A stretch of 64,000 nucleotides of DNA from Thermopolyspora sp044507605 (GTDB lineage Bacteria; Actinomycetota; Actinomycetes; Streptosporangiales; Streptosporangiaceae): positions 1 to 64,000 of the forward strand of contig JBIQJI010000025.1 of assembly GCA_044507605.1 (NCBI GenBank). The letters are read 5' to 3'. The notes under the pieces were generated by a model that made no database searches, was not told the DNA's origin, and was given only the letters and a program-made list of their open reading frames with translations. Shown one piece after another: positions 7,665 through 14,523 of the stretch (position 1 is its first letter; every line of letters starts with the position of its first letter). Both the position numbers and the translations under genes were made by a program.

Positions 7665-8972
7665 ATGATCCGCATTGCCCCCATCGGGCGGATGCTGGCG
7701 CTTGCGGCCGCCGCGAGCCTCGCCCTGACGGCCTGTGGCGGTGGCGGCGACGACTCCGCCGCTCCTGCGTCGTCGGCCCCGAGCTCATCGGCGCCGGCGT
7801 CGTCGGCACCGGCGGTCGCCACGGGCGACGGTACGTTGACCATCGGCACCCTGCTGCCCCAGACAGGTTCCCTCGCCTTCCTCGGCCCGCCCGAGTTCGC
7901 CGGGGTCCAGCTGGCGGTGAAGGAGATCAACGAAGCCGGAGGCGTGCTGGGCAAGGACGTCGTCGAGATCGACACCGACTCCGGTGACACCTCCACCAAC
8001 ATCGCCTCCCAGTCGGTGGACAAGCTGCTCCAGCAGAAGGCCGACGTCATCATCGGCGCGGCCTCCTCGTCGGTGTCGCTGTCGGTGATCGACAAGATCA
8101 CGGGCGCCGGGGTGGTCCAGTTCTCCCCGGCCAACACCTCCGACCAGTTCACCACCTACAAGGACCACGGCCTGTACTTCCGTACCTCGCCGCCCGACGT
8201 CCTGCAGGGCCGCGTGCTCGGTAACCTCATCCTGGCCGACGGCAGCGCCACGGTGGGCATCCTGGCGCTCCAGGACGCCTACGGCACGGGCCTCGCCGAC
8301 AACGTCGAGAAGACCGTGACCAGCGGTGGTGGCGAGGTCTCGGCGAAGGTGATCTACGACCCCAAGGCCCCCGACTACTCCGCCGACGTCGCCAAGATCA
8401 AGGCGGCCGACCCCGAGGCGATCGCGATCATCGGCTTCGACGAGACGAAGAAGATCATCCCTGAGCTGGTGAAGCAGGGCCTCACCGCCGACAAGTACAA
8501 GTGGTACTTCGTCGACGGCAACCTGCACAACTACGGCACCGGCAGCGACGGCTTCCCCAAGGGCACGATGAAGGGCGCCAAGGGCACCCAGCCGGGCGCG
8601 GCCGCACCCGATGACTTCCGCAAGAAGATGCTCAAGGTCGACCCCAAGCTCGAGGACTTCAACTACGGCCCCGAGTCCTACGACGCCGCCAACCTCACCG
8701 CGCTCGCCGCGGTCGCGGCCAACAGCGACGCGCCCGCCGACATCGCGGCCCACCTGAAGGAGGTCAGCGAGGGCGGCGAGAAGTGCACGGACTTCAAGTC
8801 CTGCAACGAGCTGCTGAAGGCCGGCAAGGACATCGACTACGACGGCGTCAGCGGTCCGGTCGAGTTCAACGACGCCGGTGACCCGGCCGAGGCCACGATC
8901 GGCATCTACCAGTACGGCGACGACAACAACAACAAGAACATCGACTACCGCAGCGGCAAGATCTCCGGCTGA
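7665..8972 (+). CDS. livK: Branched-chain amino acid type ABC transporter, substrate-binding lipoprotein
   Basis: 435 residues. The signal peptide ends in a lipobox (LTAC, Cys24), followed by a Ser/Ala/Pro-rich tether (~25-52) and a type I periplasmic-binding fold beginning TLTIGTLLPQTGSLAFLGPPE, typical of LivK/LivJ and urea or amide binding proteins. The ligand is probably a branched-chain or other hydrophobic amino acid, but the sequence alone cannot fix it. The ATG at 7665 has GAAGGAGA 6 nt upstream. Permease and ATPase genes livHMGF lie 0.7 kb away on the opposite strand, so binding protein and transporter are transcribed separately. A strong hairpin follows the stop codon. Confidence 0.93.
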   Translation: MIRIAPIGRMLALAAAASLALTACGGGGDDSAAPASSAPSSSAPASSAPAVATGDGTLTIGTLLPQTGSLAFLGPPEFAGVQLAVKEINEAGGVLGKDVVEIDTDSGDTSTNIASQSVDKLLQQKADVIIGAASSSVSLSVIDKITGAGVVQFSPANTSDQFTTYKDHGLYFRTSPPDVLQGRVLGNLILADGSATVGILALQDAYGTGLADNVEKTVTSGGGEVSAKVIYDPKAPDYSADVAKIKAADPEAIAIIGFDETKKIIPELVKQGLTADKYKWYFVDGNLHNYGTGSDGFPKGTMKGAKGTQPGAAAPDDFRKKMLKVDPKLEDFNYGPESYDAANLTALAAVAANSDAPADIAAHLKEVSEGGEKCTDFKSCNELLKAGKDIDYDGVSGPVEFNDAGDPAEATIGIYQYGDDNNNKNIDYRSGKISG

Positions 8973-8992
8973 CGCCACGCGGCCACACGGCA

Positions 8993-9024
8993 GTGGGGCC
9001 CGGTCCACACGGACCGGGCCCCAC
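8993..9024 (+). terminator. Terminator hairpin after livK
   Basis: Perfect 14-bp stem (8993-9006 with 9011-9024) with loop acac, 20 nt after the livK stop. There is no long T-run, as is common in high-GC genomes. Confidence 0.8.
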
Positions 9025-9080
9025 GTGCTCGTCGTCGTTCTGTCGTCTGTGCCGTCGTCGCCGGTGGTGTTCGTCGTCGT

Positions 9081-9115
9081 GGTGCGGCCGGGTGCCGGTG
9101 CCGCCGGGCCGCACC
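9081..9115 (-). terminator. Hairpin downstream of the minus-strand lipoprotein gene
   Basis: A 9-bp stem, ggtgcggcc (9081-9089) with ggccgcacc (9107-9115), and a GC-rich loop. It lies about 20 nt past the stop of the convergent lipoprotein gene. No U-tract. Confidence 0.45.
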
Positions 9116-9137
9116 GGCTCGTGGCCCCCGCCCGGGC

Positions 9138-9650
9138 TCAGCCCGTGGCCGGAGTCCGGCCGCAGGCGGACACGGTGGCCGTGGCCGCCTCGCGGTATTC
9201 TCGCAGCAGCCCCGGCCGCAACGAAGACCGTGTGGCGGAGTTCGCGAGGGTCCCCGAGATCCGGGTCATCGTCTCGGCCGGCCCGGCCAGCGACGACGGC
9301 AGGCGCGCGGCGTACATGTCCAGGGTGCCCCGCAGGTAGCCGAACCGCCCCCGCACCGCCTCGGAGTACTTCTGCCGGTCCTCCTGCCCGGGGGGCAGCA
9401 GCAGCGGGTCCAGGTACCCGATGGCGGAGACCACCCTCGCGCAGGCGTCGTCGCTGACCTTGGCACCGGTCACGTACGTCGCGCCCGACACGGTCGTCGT
9501 CTCGGCGGCCGAACCGGTCGCCGACGCGACCGGCGTCGGCGGCGTGCCCTGGCAGGCGGCCACCGCCGGGAACACCGCCACCGCCAGCACGGACAGGGCG
9601 AGCGTCCGGCCGCCATACGACCGCCGGACGCCGCGACGCGGCCTTTGCAT
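9138..9650 (-). CDS. Small secreted lipoprotein of unknown function
   Basis: 170 residues from the ATG at 9650, which follows AGAGGAAGCGGGG. An Arg-rich n-region and hydrophobic core end in VAAC, so this is a predicted lipoprotein. The mature part has no recognised domain: a Thr/Ala/Ser-rich stretch, then a mostly helical region (about residues 60-165) with one cysteine in the middle and one near the end (VSACGRTP). It lies between the liv binding protein and livF, on the same strand as livHMGF and 41 nt after livF, so it could be the last gene of that operon and help binding or assembly. That role is inference only. Confidence 0.75.
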   Translation of the reverse strand: MQRPRRGVRRSYGGRTLALSVLAVAVFPAVAACQGTPPTPVASATGSAAETTTVSGATYVTGAKVSDDACARVVSAIGYLDPLLLPPGQEDRQKYSEAVRGRFGYLRGTLDMYAARLPSSLAGPAETMTRISGTLANSATRSSLRPGLLREYREAATATVSACGRTPATG

Positions 9651-9691
9651 CGTGCGGACCCCGCTTCCTCTGGGCTGCGTTCGGGCTTGCT

Positions 9692-10534
9692 CTAGGCTTT
9701 GGCCAAGGTGCCCAGGTAGAGCTGGATCACCTTGGGGTCGTTGATCAGCTCGTTTCCGCTCGCGGTGTAGGCGTTGCGGCCCTGGTCGAGCACATATCCC
9801 CGGTGACAGATCTGCAGGCACCGCCGGGCGTTCTGCTCCACCATGACGACCGTCACGCCGGCGCGGTTGATCTGCTGGGCCTGGATGAACACCAGGTCCT
9901 GCAGCTTCGGCGACAGCCCCGCCGACGGCTCGTCGAGCAGCAGCACCGACGGCTCGGTCATGAGCGCCCGGCCCATCGCCACCATCTGCCGCTCACCGCC
10001 CGACAGCGATCCGGCGCGCTGCTTGCGGCGCTCCTTCAGCGACGGGAAGATCTCGCAGACGAACTCGAACCGCTCCCGGAACTTCCCGGGCACCTGAAAG
10101 GCGCCCATCTCCAGGTTCTCCTCGATGGTGAGGCTCGGGAACACGTTGTTGGTCTGCGGGACATAGCCGACGCCGCGCGCGACCAGGGTGTGCGCCTTCA
10201 GGTTGGTGATGTTCTCACCCTTCAGGCGCACCGTGCCGCTGCGGATGTTCACCAGCCCGAACATCGCCTTGAGCAGCGTGGACTTGCCCGCGCCGTTGGG
10301 GCCGATGATGCCGATGAGCTCGCCCTCGCGGACGTACAGGTCGGTGCCGTTGAGGATGTTGACCCCCGGCACGTACCCCGCGTGCAGCTCGTCGCACCGC
10401 AGCACGGCGCCCTCGGCGCCCGCCAGGTGCTCGGAGCGGTCGGTGATGGCGGCGGACGACTCGGGCGCCTCGGCGGGCGCCGGCGCCTCCATCTCGATGG
10501 CCCTGTCGGCGGGCTCGCCGTTCGGCGCGCTCAT
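9692..10534 (-). CDS. livF: Branched-chain amino acid type ABC transporter ATPase LivF
   Basis: 280 residues; the usual LivF is ~235. The ABC core carries Walker A GPNGAGKST, Q-loop region, signature LSGGERQMVAMGRALM and Walker B VLLLDEPSAG. The first ~45 residues are an extra Ala/Glu/Pro-rich acidic extension. ATG at 10534 overlaps the livG stop in ATGA (10531-10534), so the two ATPases are translationally coupled. It energises the LivHM channel together with LivG. Confidence 0.93.
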   Translation of the reverse strand: MSAPNGEPADRAIEMEAPAPAEAPESSAAITDRSEHLAGAEGAVLRCDELHAGYVPGVNILNGTDLYVREGELIGIIGPNGAGKSTLLKAMFGLVNIRSGTVRLKGENITNLKAHTLVARGVGYVPQTNNVFPSLTIEENLEMGAFQVPGKFRERFEFVCEIFPSLKERRKQRAGSLSGGERQMVAMGRALMTEPSVLLLDEPSAGLSPKLQDLVFIQAQQINRAGVTVVMVEQNARRCLQICHRGYVLDQGRNAYTASGNELINDPKVIQLYLGTLAKA

Positions 10535-11637
10535 TCGGCTCCTTCCTTCGTGGCCTCGGCGCCCGATCCCCCGGCGCCGGGCCCTTCGGCGGCAGACCCT
10601 TCGGCCACGGACCCGGTGACGCTCTCGGCGGCGGGCACGGCGCCCGGCGCGCCGGCCGCGGCCTTCTCTCCGGCCCCCGGGACCGCCAGCTCGGTCTCGG
10701 CCTCGTGCAGCTGCCGGTCCTCCTCGTCGACCGACAGCGGCGCGTCGTGGTGGGCGCCCAGGTAGGCGTCGATGACGCGCTCGTCGGACATGATGGCGTC
10801 GGGCGGTCCCTCGGCGATGACGGCGCCCTGGGCCATGACGATGACCCAGTCGCTGATGTCGCGCACCATGTCCATGTCGTGCTCGACGAACAGCACCGTC
10901 ATGCCCTGCTCGCGCAGGTCCTTGACGTGGCTGAGCAGCGACTGGGTCAGCGCGGGGTTCACGCCCGCCATGGGCTCGTCGAGCATCACCAGTTCCGGCC
11001 GCACCATCAGGGCGCGCGCCATCTCCAGCAGCTTGCGCTGCCCGCCCGACAGCGACCCGGCGAAATCCTCGCGCTTGGTGTGCAGCTTGAACCGTTCGAG
11101 CAGCTCCTCGGCCCGCTCGGTGATCTCCTCCTCCTGGGCGCGCCACAGGCCGGGGATCAGCGACCGGAAGAAGTTCTCGCCGCGCTGGTTCTGCGCGCCG
11201 AGCCGCATGTTCTCCAGCACGGTCAGCTTCGACAGCGCCTTGGTGAGCTGGAACGTCCGCACCATGCCCGCGCGGGCCACCCGGTGCGCCGGCACCCCGT
11301 TGAGCGACCTGCCGTTGAACGTCCAGGTGCCGGCGTCGGCGGTGTCGAACCCGGTGAGCTGGTTGAAGAAGGTGGTCTTGCCGGCGCCGTTCGGCCCGAT
11401 CAGCGCGGTGATCGAACCCCGCTGGATCTCCACGTGTTCGACGTTCACGGCCGTGAGGCCGCCGAAGCGGCGCACGACGCCGTCGGCGATCAGGATGGGA
11501 TCGGGCTTGGGCACCCCGGGCTCGTGGGGCAGCTGCGCGAACGCGGCGAGGGCCGCCGCCCTGCGGCTCGGGACCGCGCCGTCGTCCGCCGGACCGGGCG
11601 GCGCGGTCGCGGAGGCACCCTTGTCGTCAGCGTGCAT
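10531..11637 (-). CDS. livG: Branched-chain amino acid type ABC transporter ATPase LivG
   Basis: 368 residues, over 100 longer than typical LivG. The ABC core (about residues 48-300) has Walker A GPNGAGKTT, signature LSGGQRKLLEMARALM and Walker B LVMLDEPMAG, with the LivG-type insertion after the Q loop. Extra parts are an N-terminal ~47-residue Ala/Pro-rich stretch and a C-terminal ~70-residue acidic, Gly/Ala/Glu-rich tail (about bases 10534-10750). The start overlaps the livM end by 11 nt, and its stop overlaps the livF start by 4 nt. The frame and stop are clean, so the tails appear genuinely coded. Confidence 0.92.
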   Translation of the reverse strand: MHADDKGASATAPPGPADDGAVPSRRAAALAAFAQLPHEPGVPKPDPILIADGVVRRFGGLTAVNVEHVEIQRGSITALIGPNGAGKTTFFNQLTGFDTADAGTWTFNGRSLNGVPAHRVARAGMVRTFQLTKALSKLTVLENMRLGAQNQRGENFFRSLIPGLWRAQEEEITERAEELLERFKLHTKREDFAGSLSGGQRKLLEMARALMVRPELVMLDEPMAGVNPALTQSLLSHVKDLREQGMTVLFVEHDMDMVRDISDWVIVMAQGAVIAEGPPDAIMSDERVIDAYLGAHHDAPLSVDEEDRQLHEAETELAVPGAGEKAAAGAPGAVPAAESVTGSVAEGSAAEGPGAGGSGAEATKEGAE

Positions 11638-12619
11638 CGAGTGCGATCTCCCTCTTGTCGCCGTAGATTCCCTGAGGCCGGAACACGAGCAGCAGGATCA
11701 GCCCGAGGCCGACGAGCATGAACCGCACGGCGCCCACCTGGTTCACCGTCATGATCGAGTTCGGGATGATGCCCGAGCCGACGGCCTCCGACAGCGTGTT
11801 GCCGATGAAGACCAGCAGCACCCAGAAGATCGCGGCGCCCAGCACCGGGCCGAACACGCGGGCCGCGCCGCCCAGGATGACGATCGTGTAGGCGTAGAAG
11901 GTGAACTCCGTGCTGAACAGGTCGGGCTGCACCGACGCCTGGCCGAGGGCGAAGATGAATCCGCCGAGGCAGCCGATGAGACCGCCGAGCAGCAGCGCCT
12001 GCATCTTGTACGAGAAGACGTTCTTGCCGAGGCTGCGCACGGCGTCCTCGTCCTCCCTGATCGCCTTCAGCACCCGGCCCCACGGGCTCTTCATGAGCAT
12101 GTAGACGAGTAGGCAGGACAGGATCGCCAGCACCCAGCCGACCGTGATCACCCACAGCTCCCGCTCGTCGAACGTGATGCCGAAGGCGCCGTAGCGGCCG
12201 TTGGGGTAGGGGTTGATGGCGAAGAACTGGCCGGAGAAGCCCTGCCGGCCGTCGGACCCGCCGAAGATGTCCTTGAACTTCACCGATCGGAAGATCAGCC
12301 GGACGATCTCGGCGGCGGCGATCGTGACGATCGCCAGGTAGTCGGCGCGCAGCCGGAGGGTCGGGATGCCGAGCAGGAAGGCGAGCACGACGGTGCCGGC
12401 GAGCCCGATGGCGATGCCGAGCCAGAACGACAGGTGGAAGGTCGAGACGGTGACGGCCATGCCGTACGCCGCGACGCCGAGGAAGGCCGCCTGGCCGAAG
12501 TTGAGCAGCCCCGCGTAGCCGAACTGCACGTTGATGCCGATGGCGGCGAGCGCGTAGACGACGGTCTCGAGGCCGATCGCGGCCCGGATCGTGGTGACGA
12601 CGATGGTGTTCCAGTCCAT
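11627..12619 (-). CDS. livM: Branched-chain amino acid type ABC transporter permease LivM
   Basis: 330 residues with about nine hydrophobic segments, of normal LivM size. Seen: the start region NVQFGYAGLLNFGQAAFLGVAAYG, which is the family signature, and the cytoplasmic coupling segment RAIREDEDAVRSLGKNVF that contacts the ATPase. ATG at 12619 lies 2 nt after the livH stop. It forms the membrane channel with LivH. Confidence 0.94.
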   Translation of the reverse strand: MDWNTIVVTTIRAAIGLETVVYALAAIGINVQFGYAGLLNFGQAAFLGVAAYGMAVTVSTFHLSFWLGIAIGLAGTVVLAFLLGIPTLRLRADYLAIVTIAAAEIVRLIFRSVKFKDIFGGSDGRQGFSGQFFAINPYPNGRYGAFGITFDERELWVITVGWVLAILSCLLVYMLMKSPWGRVLKAIREDEDAVRSLGKNVFSYKMQALLLGGLIGCLGGFIFALGQASVQPDLFSTEFTFYAYTIVILGGAARVFGPVLGAAIFWVLLVFIGNTLSEAVGSGIIPNSIMTVNQVGAVRFMLVGLGLILLLVFRPQGIYGDKREIALDAR

Positions 12620-12621
12620 GA

Positions 12622-13905
12622 TCAGCCGATCCGTTCGCGGCGGCCCAGGATGCCCTGCGGCCGGACGAGCATGACGATGATGAGCACCAGCAGGGCGCCG
12701 ACGGTCTTCAGCTCTGTGGGCACCACCAGCGTCGACAGCTGGATGAACAGCCCCACGACGATCGAGCCGACGATGGCGCCGAACGCCGTGCCGAGGCCGC
12801 CCAGGGTCACCCCGGCGAACACCAGCAGCAGGACGTTGAAGCCCATCATGTAGTTCACGCCCTGCGACAGGGCGAGCATGATCCCGGCGAGCGCCGCGAC
12901 CGCGCTGCCGGCGGTCCAGATGATGCGCACGACCCGGTCGACGTTGATGCCGGACGATTCGGCGAGCGCGGGATTGTCCGCCACCGCGCGGGCGGCCTTG
13001 CCGGTGCGGGTGCGCAACAGCGCGAAGGCCACCAGCAGCAGCACGACGAGCTCGATGCCCATGGAGATCAGGCTCTTGGGAGTGGTGCTGATGGGTCCGA
13101 GCTGAATGCCCTGCTGGGCGTTGTACTCGGCGTACGGCTTGAACTCGCCGCCGAACAGGAACAGGAAGATATAGCGCAGCAGCAGCGACAGGCCGATCGA
13201 AATGATCATCATGGCGATCAGGTTGCTGCCGCGCCGTCTCAGCACGCCCCAGAAGTAGCGATCCTGCAGATACCCGAACGCGCCGGCGAACACGACGGAG
13301 ATGACCGCCGCGAGCACCAGCGGAATGCCGATCGTCACGTTGAACAGATAGGCGACCAGGGCGCCGAAGGTCAGCAGTTCGCCGTGTGCGAAGTTGGTGA
13401 GCCCCGTCGTGCCGAAGACGAGCGACAGGCCGGCCGCCGCCAGCGCGATGATCAGACCCAGGTTGAGCCCTTCGAAGGCGAGGGGGGCGGCACGCTCCAG
13501 AAGCGACGGACCGGACTTCTCCTTCGCGGCGGCCGCCTTGGTGACCAGCGCGAACAGCACGACGCGGGCGTTGCCTTCGAACACCTGGACGTTCAGGGTC
13601 GATCTATCGGTGAATTTGAGCTGCACGTTGGCGGGCAGCGTGTTGACGTCGAGTGTGACCTTGTAGTTGGCGGCCTTGGGAACGGGGATCTCCCACTTCC
13701 CGTCGGCACCCGATGTGGCCTCTCCCACCGGTGCGCCGTCCTCGGACACCGCACTGATCTTCACGCCGTTCACCGGCTGGCCTTTTTGAATTTCGAGCGT
13801 TCCCCGCAGCTTCTCGCCGTCGGCCAGCGCCGAGCCGGCGCCGATCGCGAGCAGGAAGACGAGCCCACTCAGAAAGGCCGTGAACGCGATCACGGCTCTG
13901 CGCAA
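12622..13905 (-). CDS. livH: ABC transporter permease LivH with an N-terminal exported domain
   Basis: 427 residues; ordinary LivH is ~290-300. The C-terminal ~290 residues are a standard LivH permease (FGTTGLTNFAHGELLTFGA, coupling loop AVADNPALAESSGINVDRV). In front is a signal peptide (1-28, cleavage after ALA) and a ~95-residue domain (29-120) that looks like a carboxypeptidase-regulatory or Ig-like beta-sandwich. That domain would sit outside the membrane. Start is TTG at 13905 with AAGGGAG 6 nt upstream. First gene of the livHMGF operon. The permease call is secure; the extra domain's job is unknown. Confidence 0.92.
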   Translation of the reverse strand: MRRAVIAFTAFLSGLVFLLAIGAGSALADGEKLRGTLEIQKGQPVNGVKISAVSEDGAPVGEATSGADGKWEIPVPKAANYKVTLDVNTLPANVQLKFTDRSTLNVQVFEGNARVVLFALVTKAAAAKEKSGPSLLERAAPLAFEGLNLGLIIALAAAGLSLVFGTTGLTNFAHGELLTFGALVAYLFNVTIGIPLVLAAVISVVFAGAFGYLQDRYFWGVLRRRGSNLIAMMIISIGLSLLLRYIFLFLFGGEFKPYAEYNAQQGIQLGPISTTPKSLISMGIELVVLLLVAFALLRTRTGKAARAVADNPALAESSGINVDRVVRIIWTAGSAVAALAGIMLALSQGVNYMMGFNVLLLVFAGVTLGGLGTAFGAIVGSIVVGLFIQLSTLVVPTELKTVGALLVLIIVMLVRPQGILGRRERIG

Positions 13906-14523
13906 TGGTGCTCCCTTGGTTATAGGTCATGGCGGGGTTCATGCCCCGTCTACCCGAGACACCACACCGCCTCGTACGCGATGTCGTGCCGGGAGCTTAA
14001 TCCGTGGACGGCGATCCGAACCAGTCGTCATCGATCGGTGACCAGGATGTTTCTCTCGTGTGAGCACGCCACTATCGAAATCGGGCATCATATGGGCCGA
14101 TGTGATCACCGCATCCGGCAGCGCCGAGCGCGGGCGGCGGCGGGGACGCGGATCACGCGCCCGGGCGCGGCTGTACCCCCGGTCGCGCACGTACGCCGCT
14201 TCGGCGAAGGAGGCGGCGCGGCCGCGGCGAACACCGCGTGGCGCAGGGGCCGCAGCATGCTGCGAGCCCGCAGGGCGGCGACCTTTGGGTCCGTGCGAGG
14301 CACGTTGTCTACTCGGTCGGCCGGTTGTCCCGCGGGCTCTGGCGTCACCACGCTAGCGACCCGGGAGGGGTGTGCGCAAAAGGAGCGGCAAAGGCGATCC
14401 GTACTGTTATACGAAGCTCATCCCGGGCTCATCCCGGCCGGATCCGCGGGCCCGTCCCGGAGTCTGTCGCCGATCATGCCGTGACCGGCACTTTTCGTCG
14501 GAGGCGGCGGCTAGGCTGCCAGT
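13906..14523. other. 618-bp divergent intergenic region between livH and polA
   Basis: No convincing gene. Several short frames on both strands lack start signals and family similarity; one on the minus strand at 14106-14351 (81 residues) is the least poor. It holds promoter signals for livH (minus strand TAAGCT at 13996-13991, or TATAAC close to the gene) and polA. A TTATAC hexamer at about 14406 and a near-duplicate pair of ctcatcccgg at about 14417-14436 are visible but unassigned. Confidence 0.6.
14512..14523 (+). promoter_or_regulatory. -10 element of a leaderless polA transcript
   Basis: TAGGCT (14512-14517), six bases, then GTG at 14524: the same hexamer and spacing as at pyk. GGAGG at 14500 is ~20 nt from the start, too far to act as a ribosome-binding site. 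Confidence 0.6.

Noticed and set aside
8993..9115. GTC-repeat-rich stretch between two hairpins as a small RNA
   Set aside because: It is simply the short gap between convergent genes with a terminator for each; no promoter seen.
14106..14351. 81-codon minus-strand frame between livH and polA
   Set aside because: No ribosome-binding site, no similarity recognised, Arg/Ala/Pro-rich; treated as non-coding.
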